DNA of 64,000 bases, from contig NZ_JBDJAF010000001.1 in assembly GCF_039652555.1 (NCBI RefSeq), positions 682,001-746,000 on the forward strand, read 5' to 3'. Positions 32,260-41,100 of this stretch are shown one piece after another. The stretch's first letter is position 1, and every line of letters starts with the position of its first letter. Made by a program: the position numbers and the translations under genes. The notes under the pieces were generated by a model. The model searched no databases and was not told the origin of the DNA. It was given only the letters and a program-made list of their open reading frames with translations. Source of the stretch: Parafrigoribacterium mesophilum (GTDB taxonomy: Bacteria; Actinomycetota; Actinomycetes; Actinomycetales; Microbacteriaceae).

Positions 32260-34236
32260 TCAGCTCTCCTCTGGTGTGGTGCTGGTCTGCATCAGTTCGG
32301 CGATCATGTCCACGACGCCGGAGTCGGCCAGCGTGGTCACGTCGCCCAGCGGACGGCTCTCGGCGACATCCAGCAGCAGGCGCCGCATGATCTTCCCGGA
32401 TCTGGTCTTCGGCAGCTCGGGGGTGAGCAGGATCTGCCGCGGCTTGGCGATCTTGCCGATCTTGTGCGCCACCTGCTCACGCAGGGTCGCAACCAGGTCG
32501 ATCCCAGCCTGACCGTCGGTGTCGAACGAGGACTTGATCGTCACGAAGGCGACGATCGCCTTGCCCGTGATCGGGTCGCTGGCGCCGACCACTGCCGCCT
32601 CGGCGACCGCGTCGTGGGACACCAGGGCGTGCTCCACCTCGGTGGTGGAGATCCGGTGACCGGACACGTTCATCACGTCGTCCACCCGGCCGAGCACCCA
32701 GATGTCGCCGTCGTCGTCCTTCTTGGCGCCGTCGCCGCTGAAGTACACGCCGGGGAACCGCGACCAGTAGGTCTTCGTGAACCGTTCGTCGTCGCCCCAG
32801 ATGGTGCGCAGCATCCCGGGCCAGGGTTCGGTGACCACAAGGAAGCCGGCTTCGCCGTTGCCCACCGGCGTGCCGTCGTTGTGCACGACGTCGGCGGAGA
32901 TTCCGGGGAACGGTGTCATCGCGGCGCCCGGCTTGGTGCTGGTGATCCCGGGCAGCGGCGTGATCAGGATGCCGCCGTTCTCGGTCTGCCACCAGGTGTC
33001 CACTACGGCGGCCTTGTCACCGCCGATGTGCTTGTGGTACCAGGCCCAGGCGGCCGGATTGATCGGCTCCCCCACCGAGCCGATGATCTTCAGGCTGGAC
33101 AGGTCATGGGCCGCCGGGTATTCCTCGCCCCACTTCATGAACGTGCGGATGGTCGTGGGCGCCGTGTAGAGGATGGTGACCTTGTGCTGCTCGATGATCT
33201 TCCACCAGCGGTCCTTGCCACCGGCATCCGGAGCGCCCTCGTACATGATCGAGGTCACCCCGTTGGCCAACGGCCCGTACACGATGTAGCTGTGCCCGGT
33301 CACCCAGCCGATGTCCGCCGCGGTCCAGAACACGTCGGTCTCCGGCTTCATGTCGAAAATGTACCGGGAGGTCGAGGACACGTGGGTCAGGTACCCGCCG
33401 GTGGTGTGCAGCACACCCTTGGGCTTGCCGGTCGTCCCGGAGGTGTACATGATGTACAGCGGATGCTCGGAGTCGAACGCCTCCGGCGTGTGCTCCGGGC
33501 TCGCCGAATCCACCACATCGTGCCACCACACATCGCGACCCTCGGTCCAGCCGACATCCTGGCCGGTGCGCTTGACCACCAGCACGTTGCGCACCCCTGG
33601 GCAGGTCTTCAGTGCCTCGTCCACCGCCGGCTTCAACGCGTTCTGGGCGCCCTTGCGCCAGGCGCCGTCCGCGGTGATCACGATCTGCGCATCGCAGTCG
33701 ATGATCCGCGTGGACAGCGCCTCCGAGGAATACCCGGCGAAGACGACCATGTGCGGAGCGCCCAGGCGCGCGCAGGCCAGCATCGCGAACACCGTCTCCG
33801 GGATCATCGGCATGTAGATGGCGACCCGGTCGCCCTTCTTCACCCCGAGCGCGATCAACGCGTTCGCGGCCTTGCTGACCTCATCCTTGAGCTGGCGATA
33901 GGTGATGTCGCGGGTGTCGCCCTCCGGCTCACCGATCCAGTGGATCGCCACCCGGTCGCCGTGGCCGGCATCCACGTGACGGTCCACACAGTTCACCGAC
34001 GCGTTCAGGGTGCCGCCGACGAACCACTTCGCGTGGGGCAGATCCCACTGCAGCACCTCGTCCCACTTCTTGTCCCAGGTCAAGAATTCGGCCTGCTCTG
34101 CCCAGAAGCCGAGCCGGTCCGCCTTAGCCTTGTCGTAAATCTCCGGCTGGGCATTGGCGGTTGATGCCAAGTCAGCCGGCGGGTCGAACCGCGACGTCTC
34201 GTGCAACAACACCGATAACTCTGCCGACTCGGTCAC
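32260..34236 (-). CDS. acs: Acetyl-CoA synthetase (AMP-forming)
   Basis: A 658-residue ANL-superfamily adenylating enzyme of full length. Core motifs are YTSGTTGKPKGVLHTTGGYL (P-loop), WWQTENGGI, YFSGDGAKKDDDGDIWVLGR and the C-terminal acetylatable lysine region KTRSGKIMRR. It activates acetate to acetyl-CoA with ATP. GTG 34236 was chosen over an upstream frame start at 34260 because AAAGGAG lies 7 nt before it. The terminal KTRSGK lysine suggests control by protein acetylation, known for the family. It can recover acetate or acetyl phosphate-derived acetate from the phosphoketolase encoded at 20.5 kb. Confidence 0.97.
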   Translation of the reverse strand: MTESAELSVLLHETSRFDPPADLASTANAQPEIYDKAKADRLGFWAEQAEFLTWDKKWDEVLQWDLPHAKWFVGGTLNASVNCVDRHVDAGHGDRVAIHWIGEPEGDTRDITYRQLKDEVSKAANALIALGVKKGDRVAIYMPMIPETVFAMLACARLGAPHMVVFAGYSSEALSTRIIDCDAQIVITADGAWRKGAQNALKPAVDEALKTCPGVRNVLVVKRTGQDVGWTEGRDVWWHDVVDSASPEHTPEAFDSEHPLYIMYTSGTTGKPKGVLHTTGGYLTHVSSTSRYIFDMKPETDVFWTAADIGWVTGHSYIVYGPLANGVTSIMYEGAPDAGGKDRWWKIIEQHKVTILYTAPTTIRTFMKWGEEYPAAHDLSSLKIIGSVGEPINPAAWAWYHKHIGGDKAAVVDTWWQTENGGILITPLPGITSTKPGAAMTPFPGISADVVHNDGTPVGNGEAGFLVVTEPWPGMLRTIWGDDERFTKTYWSRFPGVYFSGDGAKKDDDGDIWVLGRVDDVMNVSGHRISTTEVEHALVSHDAVAEAAVVGASDPITGKAIVAFVTIKSSFDTDGQAGIDLVATLREQVAHKIGKIAKPRQILLTPELPKTRSGKIMRRLLLDVAESRPLGDVTTLADSGVVDMIAELMQTSTTPEES

Positions 34237-34454
34237 AATGAATCTCCTTTGGTTCAACATGCAATGGGTGGGTCACACGTCGATCAGGCTCGTGGCCAAG
34301 TCGGCATCACGGTAACTGAAGGTGGCGTCGCTCACTCCTGCGGACGATGCATCCCACGCTAGCAGCGCGGCCATCATCCGGCGACGAACCTGAGCCTGCT
34401 GGCTCCGAACCTCGCAATTTCCCTTGCCCGAAATTGGGGCGGATGATGGGAGGT

Positions 34455-34748
34455 ATGAGCGAAGTCGTCGTCGAGCGTGTCGATGCCATCCACCACTACG
34501 AACTTCGAAGCGGCACCGAGGTGCTCGGGTTCACCAACTACCGTGATGACGGTCAGTGGCGCGTCTTCATTAATACGCAGGTGAGCGATGACCTTGCCGA
34601 CGCGCTCATCGTTGGCGCTTTGAGCGACGTGAAGGCCTCGGGTAAGCGGATCGTTTCACTGTGCCCGACCATCACCGAATGGGTGATGACCAACAAACAG
34701 TTCGAGAACTTTGTCGACGGTCCGCCGGTTCTGGAGAAAGGCCGCTAA
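34455..34748 (+). CDS. GNAT-like N-acetyltransferase, minimal (YjdJ/NATD1 type)
   Basis: A 97-residue protein of the short GCN5-related family. HHYELRSGTEVLGFTNYRDD supplies the first strands and VSDDLADALIVGALSDVKASGKRIVSLCPTI matches the small GNAT variant with a Cys near the CoA-binding strand. The C-terminal helix carries the usual P-T-I-x-EWVMTN. ATG 34455 is given; GGGAGGT abuts it closely (2-nt spacing). The ATG-less extension upstream is non-coding. Substrate unknown. Confidence 0.82.
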   Translation: MSEVVVERVDAIHHYELRSGTEVLGFTNYRDDGQWRVFINTQVSDDLADALIVGALSDVKASGKRIVSLCPTITEWVMTNKQFENFVDGPPVLEKGR

Positions 34749-34779
34749 ACCTGCCTGCGCACTCGCCGGCATGTGTACG

Positions 34780-34795
34780 CTGTCAACAATGACAG
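34780..34795. promoter_or_regulatory. Palindromic site upstream of tetR gene
   Basis: A perfect 6-bp inverted repeat with 4-bp spacer, CTGTCA-ACAA-TGACAG, 28 nt before the tetR ribosome-bound start at 34824. Position and symmetry fit an autoregulatory TetR operator, but TetR sites are often longer, so this is tentative. Confidence 0.5.
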
Positions 34796-34823
34796 TCGGG
34801 AACCAGCGATTCGGGAGGCGTCC

Positions 34824-35468
34824 ATGGCGGGCATCCGGGAAGCTCCGGTACGCGGCAGCTACCGCCACGGGGAGCTGCGCAAAGCGCTGATCGAGGCGGG
34901 ACTGTCGATGGCGGCTGCCGGAGGAGGACCGAAGGCAGTCGTGTTGCGCGAGGCGACCAGGCGCGCGGGTGTCTCCCCGAACGCCGCGTATCGGCACTTC
35001 ACCGACCGGCAGGCGCTGCTGGTGGCGGTGTCCGCTGCCGCGCAGGCGAAGGTTGCCGATCGCATCCAGCAAGAACTCGACCGAACCGACTCGGTCGATG
35101 ATGCCACGGCGACGGCGCGCAACCGGCTGCGTGCCATCGGGCTCGGCTATCTCGCCTTTGCCCGCGAACAGCCCGGCCTCTTCCGGGTCGCGTTCACCGT
35201 TCCCGACGACATGAGCCGGGCTACCGATCCCTCGAAGGCAGGAACGGCGGGCTTCACCCCATTCCAGTTGCTTGCCGATGCCTTGGACGGGCTCGTGGCT
35301 GCGGGTGCGCTACCGACCGAGCGTCGGGCGAACGCCGAATTCCTAGCCTGGTCCGCAGTGCACGGGCTCGCCATGCTCGTGATCGACGGTCCGCTGCGGG
35401 GGCTCGATGACTCCCTGGCCGATGCGACGACGCAGCGCCTGTTGACCATGGTCGACCGCGGTCTCTGA
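34824..35468 (+). CDS. TetR/AcrR family transcriptional regulator
   Basis: A 214-residue regulator. The N-terminal helix-turn-helix (about 20-68) includes ATRRAGVSPNAAYRHFTDRQALLVAV, with the F-T-D-R-x-A-L-L end of the TetR signature. The C-terminal ligand domain has the W-S-A-V-H-G motif (WSAVHGLAMLVIDGPL) of the WHG-type TetR subfamily. ATG 34824 has GGGAGG six nt upstream. No neighbouring exporter or enzyme is in operon with it; likely targets are itself and perhaps the flanking genes. The palindrome at 34780-34795 is the best operator candidate. Confidence 0.88.
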   Translation: MAGIREAPVRGSYRHGELRKALIEAGLSMAAAGGGPKAVVLREATRRAGVSPNAAYRHFTDRQALLVAVSAAAQAKVADRIQQELDRTDSVDDATATARNRLRAIGLGYLAFAREQPGLFRVAFTVPDDMSRATDPSKAGTAGFTPFQLLADALDGLVAAGALPTERRANAEFLAWSAVHGLAMLVIDGPLRGLDDSLADATTQRLLTMVDRGL

Positions 35469-35530
35469 CGCATCCGGCCGGATGCGACGGGCCCTCGACG
35501 CTGTCCGGCGTGCGGCGTATCCTCTGCCGC

Positions 35531-35794
35531 ATGGCTGACGATAACCACACTGACGATAACCACGCCGACGACAATCACACCGAGGATGTGGACCCGGACG
35601 ACCCGGACACCGCATATAGCCCGGCCAGCGAGCGGGAGACGGAATCCCGCCAGGAACACCCGCGCAAGAGCCCTGCCACGCGCGACCCGGACATCGACGA
35701 CGCCGCTGTCAAAGTGCTGCCGGGCACGGGTGGACCCGACGACCCTGGGGATGTCGACATCGACGACGACGATTTCGCTCCGCCAAGGGAATGA
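35531..35794 (+). CDS. Acidic low-complexity protein with DDNHT repeats
   Basis: An 87-residue, very acidic protein. The N-terminus repeats a five-residue unit three times (DDNHT, DDNHA, DDNHT), and the rest is Asp/Pro/Glu-rich ending DIDDDDFAPPRE, probably disordered. The His/Asp repeats could bind divalent metal; that is inference. The TATCCT hexamer 7 nt before ATG 35531 supports expression. The DNA under the N-terminus is itself a 15-bp imperfect tandem repeat, prone to length change. No family recognised. Confidence 0.6.
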   Translation: MADDNHTDDNHADDNHTEDVDPDDPDTAYSPASERETESRQEHPRKSPATRDPDIDDAAVKVLPGTGGPDDPGDVDIDDDDFAPPRE

Positions 35795-35859
35795 CCCGGG
35801 CTGGAGGGATGACCGGGCCGACGCAATGACCGGGCGGCACGGCGCCCGTGCGGGTTCCG

Positions 35860-36042
35860 TTACGCGACGTCGTTCGGGATGAGGATCCAGAGTACGAGGT
35901 AGATGGCCACCTGCGGCCCCGGCAACAGGATGCTCAAAACCGAGAGAATGCGCACTGTTCGCACTCGCCATCCGAAGCGGCGCGCAAGGGCTGCGCACAC
36001 GCCTGCGATCACTCGGTCGTGTCGTGGTCTGCTGAGATTCAT
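35860..36042 (-). CDS. PspC domain protein
   Basis: A 60-residue protein made of a single PspC domain: RPRHDRVIAGVCAALARRFGW followed by a hydrophobic helix (VRILSVLSILLPGPQVAIYLVLW) and the terminal IPN. The full-length phage-shock PspC regulators have this as the N-terminal part; the single-domain form is common in actinobacteria. It should sit in the cytoplasmic membrane. ATG 36042 was preferred to the upstream ATG 36099, which adds non-conserved residues overlapping the HAD gene end. Confidence 0.85.
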   Translation of the reverse strand: MNLSRPRHDRVIAGVCAALARRFGWRVRTVRILSVLSILLPGPQVAIYLVLWILIPNDVA

Positions 36043-36098
36043 GCTTCCAGCTTGCGCGGGTGGTACCCCGAGTGGCAATCGGGGAAACCCCCCAATCA

Positions 36099-36794
36099 TC
36101 AGTCAGTTGCGGCCAGCGGACCGGCGTCGAGGTGTGCCAGCAGATCGGCCACGTCGTCGTACACCGCGACCGCGCCGGCCTCTCGCAACTCCAATGCGCC
36201 GGTGCCTCCCGAACACACGGCGACGCAGGGCACTCCCGCTCGTGCGGCGGCTTCGATGTCCCAGACGGCGTCGCCGACCATGATCGCCGCGGATGCCGGT
36301 GTTCGCGCTTTGGCAAGAGCGGCTTCGATGATGTCCGGTTCCGGCTTCGCCGCCTCCACATCGGACGCGGAGGTGACCTCGGCCACCGCATCCTGGACCT
36401 GCAACACCTGTGTCAGCACGTCCAATTCCTTCTCGGGCGCGGAGGTGGCCAACACGATCCGCAGACCGCGTGCACTCAGAGTTTGGATCAGGTCCCGTGC
36501 TCCGGCGAACGCCCGCAGTTGCGACGCGGCGTCGAGAAAGTACTGCTGATGAAGCTCCTTGGCGCGATCGCCCAGCTCGACGGCGTGTTCGTGCAGCAGC
36601 GCGTCGAGGAGCTTGGCGGAATCCATCCCGATGGCACGGTGGATGCGCCAGGAATCCACCGGCTCGCCCAGCTGTGCCAACGCCTTGCTCCACGCGGCAA
36701 TGTGCGAGTAGTTGGAGTCGACCAAAGTCCCGTCTATGTCGAATAAAACGGCGGAGAGTGTGCTCACGGCCACGACGATAGGCGCCCGCGGCAT
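36099..36794 (-). CDS. HAD-superfamily phosphatase (PGP-like)
   Basis: A 231-residue haloacid dehalogenase hydrolase of the phosphoglycolate-phosphatase-like group. Motif I is LFDIDGTLVDSNY, motif II is LATSAPEKELD (Ser/Thr), motif III Lys lies in EAAKPEPDII and motif IV is MVGDAVWDIEAA. A helical cap (about 30-95) lies between. It should dephosphorylate a small phosphorylated metabolite. Start uncertain: ATG 36794, GTG 36773 and GTG 36767 are all possible; none has a clear ribosome site. A longer upstream frame overlaps the divergent MFS gene and was rejected. Confidence 0.87.
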   Translation of the reverse strand: MPRAPIVVAVSTLSAVLFDIDGTLVDSNYSHIAAWSKALAQLGEPVDSWRIHRAIGMDSAKLLDALLHEHAVELGDRAKELHQQYFLDAASQLRAFAGARDLIQTLSARGLRIVLATSAPEKELDVLTQVLQVQDAVAEVTSASDVEAAKPEPDIIEAALAKARTPASAAIMVGDAVWDIEAAARAGVPCVAVCSGGTGALELREAGAVAVYDDVADLLAHLDAGPLAATD

Positions 36795-37010
36795 CCGGCG
36801 CCACGCCGCGGTTCGTCTCGGCATTGCAATTGATGTGGACGCCGTATACATTGGTGCGATGTAGTTTTGACTCCGCGCGCTTCGGAATAACGCAGCCCGC
36901 GCGAACGCTGACCTGATGTGTCGCCTTGACCGGATCACGCCCGCCCGGCGATCGGCGGCATCAGAGCCCACACAATCTCTCCACAGTTCACCCATCCCGA
37001 CGGGAATCCC

Positions 37011-38495
37011 ATGCCAGAAACTGCCCAGTCGCCGGCGCTGCGCCGCGACGCCGTCGCGCCAGAATCCGAAACTCTGCACGCCCGCAACAAGCTCGTCATC
37101 ACGCTGCTGCTGGTCTCCGCGTTCGTGGTCATCCTCAACGAAACACTCATGAGCGTGGCCCTGCCGCACCTCATGCGCGACCTGAACATCACCGCAAGCG
37201 CGGCACAGTGGCTCACCACTGCGTTCATGCTCACCATGGCCGTGGTGATCCCGATCACCGGCTACTTGCTGCAGCGATTCAATACTCGTCCGGTCTTCAT
37301 TGCCGCGATGACGTTGTTCAGCACCGGCACGCTCATCGCCGCGCTGGCGCCCGGCTTCGAAGTACTGCTGTTCGCCCGGGTGGTGCAAGCTAGCGGAACC
37401 GCCATCATGATGCCGCTGCTGATGACCACGGTGATGACGCTGGTTCCGCCGGCATCTCGCGGCCGCACGATGGGCAACATCTCGATCGTGATCTCGGTGG
37501 CACCGGCCATCGGTCCGACGATCTCTGGGGTGATCCTCAGCGTGCTCGATTGGCGCTGGATGTTCCTGCTCATCCTCCCCATCGCCCTCGGTGCGCTGGC
37601 GCTGGGCGCAACGCGCATCACGAATGTGACGACGCCGCGCAAGAACCACTTCGATGTGCCGTCGGTGATCCTGTCAGCGTTCGGCTTCGGTGGAATCGTG
37701 TTCGGTCTCAGCAACATCGGCGCCGCCGCCTCGGGCGGAAACTCGCTCTCCGGATGGATTCCCCTCGGCGTCGGTGCGGTCGCGCTGACCGTGTTCGTGC
37801 TACGCCAATTGCGGCTGCAACGCCGTGACGATGCCCTCCTCGACTTGCGCACCTTCACCTCGAGCACGTTCACGTTCGCCATCTCCATGCTCGCCATCAG
37901 CATGGTCGTCCTGTTCGGGGTGATCATCCTGCTGCCGATCTACATGCAGAACGTGATGGGTCTGGACGTGCTGACCACGGGCATGCTGCTCCTGCCCGGC
38001 GGACTCACCATGGGTCTGCTTGCGCCGACTGCCGGCCGCATCTACGACCGCATCGGCCCCACAGCGCTGCTGACCACCGGATCGGTGATCGTCAGCAGCG
38101 TGCTCTGGTTCATGACGATGTTCACGCAGACCACGCCGGTCTGGTGGGTGCTCGGCGCCCACATCGCCCTGAGCCTCGGCTTGGCGCTGCTGTTCACGCC
38201 GCTGTTCACCGCCGGCCTCGGCTCGTTGAAACCGGAACTGTACTCGCACGGCAGTGCGATCGTCGGTACCGTGCAGCAGCTGGCCGGAGCGGCCGGGACT
38301 GCCCTGTTTGTCACGGTGATGTCCGCGCAGGCCGCAACACTGGCCTCCGGTGGCGCGTCCGAGGTCTCGTCGCTGGCGTCCGGCATCCGGCTCGCGTTCC
38401 TGGTCGGCGCGATCATCTCACTGCTGGCGATTCCCGTCGCGTTCCTGGTGCGCACCCCGAAGCCAGACTTGGCGCCTGCCTTGCACCCGGAATAA
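37011..38495 (+). CDS. MFS drug exporter, DHA2 family (14 TM)
   Basis: A 494-residue major facilitator with about 14 helices. FVVILNETLMSVALPHLMRDLNI is the DHA2 TM1 signature and QASGTAIMMPLLMTTVM plus GRTMGNISIVISVAPAIGPTISG is motif C, typical of H+-coupled antiporters of the EmrB/QacA (here LmrB-like) group. It should export drugs or toxic metabolites from the cell. ATG 37011 is preceded by CGGGAA. No regulator is adjacent. Confidence 0.92.
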   Translation: MPETAQSPALRRDAVAPESETLHARNKLVITLLLVSAFVVILNETLMSVALPHLMRDLNITASAAQWLTTAFMLTMAVVIPITGYLLQRFNTRPVFIAAMTLFSTGTLIAALAPGFEVLLFARVVQASGTAIMMPLLMTTVMTLVPPASRGRTMGNISIVISVAPAIGPTISGVILSVLDWRWMFLLILPIALGALALGATRITNVTTPRKNHFDVPSVILSAFGFGGIVFGLSNIGAAASGGNSLSGWIPLGVGAVALTVFVLRQLRLQRRDDALLDLRTFTSSTFTFAISMLAISMVVLFGVIILLPIYMQNVMGLDVLTTGMLLLPGGLTMGLLAPTAGRIYDRIGPTALLTTGSVIVSSVLWFMTMFTQTTPVWWVLGAHIALSLGLALLFTPLFTAGLGSLKPELYSHGSAIVGTVQQLAGAAGTALFVTVMSAQAATLASGGASEVSSLASGIRLAFLVGAIISLLAIPVAFLVRTPKPDLAPALHPE

Positions 38496-38558
38496 TCCCG
38501 ATCAACGACTGCGACTGCCACCTGGTAGCGCAGCGACGTGCCGGGTACCGTCTGCGGT

Positions 38559-39041
38559 ATGGACGCGAACGACGAATTTGACACGATCCGCACGATCATT
38601 TCACGCTCGAAAGTGGCGCTGCTGACCACCGAAACCGCCTCCGGCGAACTGCACTGCCGGCCGCTGGCGGTGCTCGACCACGACTTTGACGGCTCGCTGT
38701 GGTTCTTCACACAGGATCCGAGCCCCAAGGTGAACGACGTCGCCGCCAACCCCAAGGTGAATGTCGCTTACACGGACGGCAAAGGGTATCTGTCGATTGC
38801 CGGGACAGCGACTGTTGAACACAATTCGACGCGCATCGACGAACTGTGGAACCCCATGGTGGAGGCGTGGTTTGAAAACGGAAAGGACGACCCGAGCGTC
38901 GCCCTGCTGCGGGTGGATGCGCGCAGTGCCGAGTACTGGGCCAGCGACAAACCGGCCGTCGCGCGGGCGTTCGAGATAGCCAAGGCGATGGTGACCAAGT
39001 CCAGACCCGATGTCGGGGAGAACCGCAGCGTCGAATTGTGA
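38559..39041 (+). CDS. Pyridoxamine 5'-phosphate oxidase-like general stress protein
   Basis: A 160-residue split beta-barrel flavin-binding-fold protein of the general stress protein 26 type: VALLTTETASGELHCRPLAV, then GSLWFFTQDPSPKVNDVAANPKVNVAY and a C-terminal RVDARSAEYWASDK. It probably binds FMN or F420. ATG 38559 has TACCGT seven nt upstream (leaderless); an upstream GTG extends the frame by seven residues without support. The Nudix gene follows directly. Confidence 0.88.
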   Translation: MDANDEFDTIRTIISRSKVALLTTETASGELHCRPLAVLDHDFDGSLWFFTQDPSPKVNDVAANPKVNVAYTDGKGYLSIAGTATVEHNSTRIDELWNPMVEAWFENGKDDPSVALLRVDARSAEYWASDKPAVARAFEIAKAMVTKSRPDVGENRSVEL

Positions 39042-39079
39042 CGACAGCCCCCTCCCCCGCAGGGTGCGAGGATCGAAGG

Positions 39080-39559
39080 GTGACCACACTTCGAAGCGCC
39101 GGGATTCTGCTGTACCGGTTCACGCCATCACTCGAGGTGTGGCTCGCCCACATGGGCGGCCCGTTCTGGGCGAGGAAGGATGACGGAGCCTGGTCGATCC
39201 CGAAGGGACTGTACGAGGCGGACGAAGGCCCGCTGACGGCCGCCCTGCGAGAGTTCGAGGAAGAGCTGGGCGCTCCGGCGCCAGCGGTCGAATATTGGCT
39301 TCTCGGCGAGTTCCGGCAGTCCTCCGGGAAGATCATCACGACCTATGCGGCCGAAACAGACTTCCAGGTCGACACGGTGGTGAGCAACACGTTCCCGCTG
39401 GAGTGGCCGAAGGGATCCGGGCGAATCCGGGATTTTCCGGAGATCGACGACGCCCGCTGGTTCCCGCTGAACCTGGCGCGGTCGAAGGCAGTGAAGGGTC
39501 AGCTGCTGCTACTGGATGCTCTGGAGAAGGTGCTGGAGCGCCAAACACCCGCGACCTGA
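39080..39559 (+). CDS. Nudix hydrolase
   Basis: A 159-residue Nudix protein. With the chosen GTG 39080 the box is complete: Gly43, Glu49, Arg57-Glu58, Glu61-Glu62 and Gly64 in GLYEADEGPLTAALREFEEE. SAGILLYRF and GAWSIPKG are the usual flanking strands. It hydrolyses a nucleoside-diphosphate-linked substrate in the cytosol, needing Mg2+. A longer version starting at GTG 39038 overlaps the upstream stop by 4 nt and adds 14 residues; the shorter form matches the family N-terminus better. Confidence 0.88.
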   Translation: MTTLRSAGILLYRFTPSLEVWLAHMGGPFWARKDDGAWSIPKGLYEADEGPLTAALREFEEELGAPAPAVEYWLLGEFRQSSGKIITTYAAETDFQVDTVVSNTFPLEWPKGSGRIRDFPEIDDARWFPLNLARSKAVKGQLLLLDALEKVLERQTPAT

Positions 39560-39587
39560 ACGCGGTTCGTGACCAGCGGGGTGCTGG

Positions 39588-40979
39588 CTACCGCGGCGAG
39601 GTGGAGGCCAGGGCGCCCACCCGGTAGCCCGCTCCCCTGTGCTCCTCTGGCAACCGGTCGCCGCGGCCAGTGAGCTTGTTGCGGAGACTGCCGGGGGCGT
39701 AGGCCTCCGGGTAAACGCCACGCTGTCGCAACACGGGAATGACGAACTCGACGATGTCCTCGAAGGTGCCGGGCGTGATGGCGTAGGCGAGGTTGAAGCC
39801 GTCCACGTCGGTCTCGGCGACCCATTCCTGCAGCTGGTCGGCGATCTGCTCGCCGGAGCCGACGATGAACGGGCCGAGGCCGCCGATGGCCCCCAGCCGG
39901 GCGATGTCGCGCACCCTCCACTCACCGCCGTCCTCGTTTGCCTCCTGGTAGTTGGCCACCACCGATTGGATCGCGTTGCTCTTCACATTGCCGATCGGCT
40001 CGTCGAGGTCGTACTGGGACAGGTCGATGCCCATCCAGCCGGACATGAACACCAGGGCGCCTTCCGCGCTGGCATAGGAGAGGTAGTCCTGGTATTTGGC
40101 CTGCGCCTTCTCGGGCGTCGCGTCGGTGATGACGGTGAGCAGTGTGTAGATCTTCGCCGCGTACCGATCACGGCCGGCCGCCTGAAGGGCGTCACGAATC
40201 TTGGTGACGGTCGCCTTCAGCCCGGCCTTGGTCGATGCCGCGACGAAGATCGCCTCCGCGTTGCCGGCGGCGAAGGCGATGCCGCGAGGGGAGGCGCCGG
40301 CCTGGTAGATCACTGGGGTGCGCTGGATCGACGGTTCGGACAGATGGATGCCGGGAACGGTGAAATGGGTGCCATAGTGGCCGATCTCGTGGACCTTGCT
40401 CGGGTCGGTGAACACGCCCGATTCGCGGTCGCGGATGACGGCGTCATCCTCCCAGGAGCCCTCCCACAGCTTGTAGAGCACCTCGAGGTATTCGTCCGCG
40501 ACGTCGTAGCGCTGGTCGTGTTCGAGCTGGTCGTCGTTGCCCATGTTGCGGGCGGCCGAGGGCAGGTATCCGGTAACCACGTTCCAGCCGACCCGGCCGT
40601 TCGTGAGGTGGTCGAGGGTGGACATGCGGCGGGCGAACGGATACGGATGCTCGTACGCGGTGCCGGCGGTGACTCCGAACCCGAGGTTCTCGGTGACCAG
40701 CGCCATCGCGGAGATCAGCAGCACCGGATCGTTGACCGGCACCTGCGCGCCGTGGCGGATGGCGGCCTCGTTGGAGCCGCCGTACACGTCGTAGGTGCCG
40801 AGCACGTCGGCGATGAAGATGCCGTCGAAGGTGCCGCGCTCGAGCAGTTTGGCCAATTCGGTCCAGTAGGTGAGGTCCTTGTATCGCCAGGACTGGTCAT
40901 CCGGGTGCCGCCACAGCCCGGAGGACTGGTGGGCGACGCAGTTCATGTCAAAGGCGTTGAAGCGAATTTGTCTGGGCAT
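39588..40979 (-). CDS. Flavin-dependent monooxygenase, NtaA/SnaA/DszA family (LLM class)
   Basis: A 463-residue TIM-barrel monooxygenase of the nitrilotriacetate-monooxygenase component A group: MPRQIRFNAFDMNCVAHQSS, FDGIFIADVLGTYDVYGG, GRVGWNVVTGYLPSAARNMG and QAGASPRGIAFAAGNAEAIF. These enzymes use FMNH2 supplied by a separate reductase, and one is encoded divergently 121 nt away, which supports a two-component system. Substrates in the family include aminopolycarboxylates, organosulfur and pristinamycin intermediates. ATG 40979 starts at the family N-terminus. Confidence 0.92.
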   Translation of the reverse strand: MPRQIRFNAFDMNCVAHQSSGLWRHPDDQSWRYKDLTYWTELAKLLERGTFDGIFIADVLGTYDVYGGSNEAAIRHGAQVPVNDPVLLISAMALVTENLGFGVTAGTAYEHPYPFARRMSTLDHLTNGRVGWNVVTGYLPSAARNMGNDDQLEHDQRYDVADEYLEVLYKLWEGSWEDDAVIRDRESGVFTDPSKVHEIGHYGTHFTVPGIHLSEPSIQRTPVIYQAGASPRGIAFAAGNAEAIFVAASTKAGLKATVTKIRDALQAAGRDRYAAKIYTLLTVITDATPEKAQAKYQDYLSYASAEGALVFMSGWMGIDLSQYDLDEPIGNVKSNAIQSVVANYQEANEDGGEWRVRDIARLGAIGGLGPFIVGSGEQIADQLQEWVAETDVDGFNLAYAITPGTFEDIVEFVIPVLRQRGVYPEAYAPGSLRNKLTGRGDRLPEEHRGAGYRVGALASTSPR

Positions 40980-41100
40980 GTAGAACATGGTGCAACCGGT
41001 GCACCGCCGATCGCATCCGGCGGCGCAACACGGCGTCACAGTCTTACGCCGTGTTTCGTTGCGGCTCGCATTCGATGGCGCATCACCCTACCGTCGAACC

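Noticed and set aside
32122..34164. Open frame of about 680 codons on the plus strand through acs
   Set aside because: It is exactly antisense to the acs coding region, rich in His/Arg/Val/Gly as expected of a shadow frame in high-GC DNA, and has no ribosome site or recognisable domain.
36099..37649. 516-residue extended version of the HAD phosphatase
   Set aside because: The upstream two-thirds runs antisense through the DHA2 exporter; the HAD domain starts at or just after 36794.
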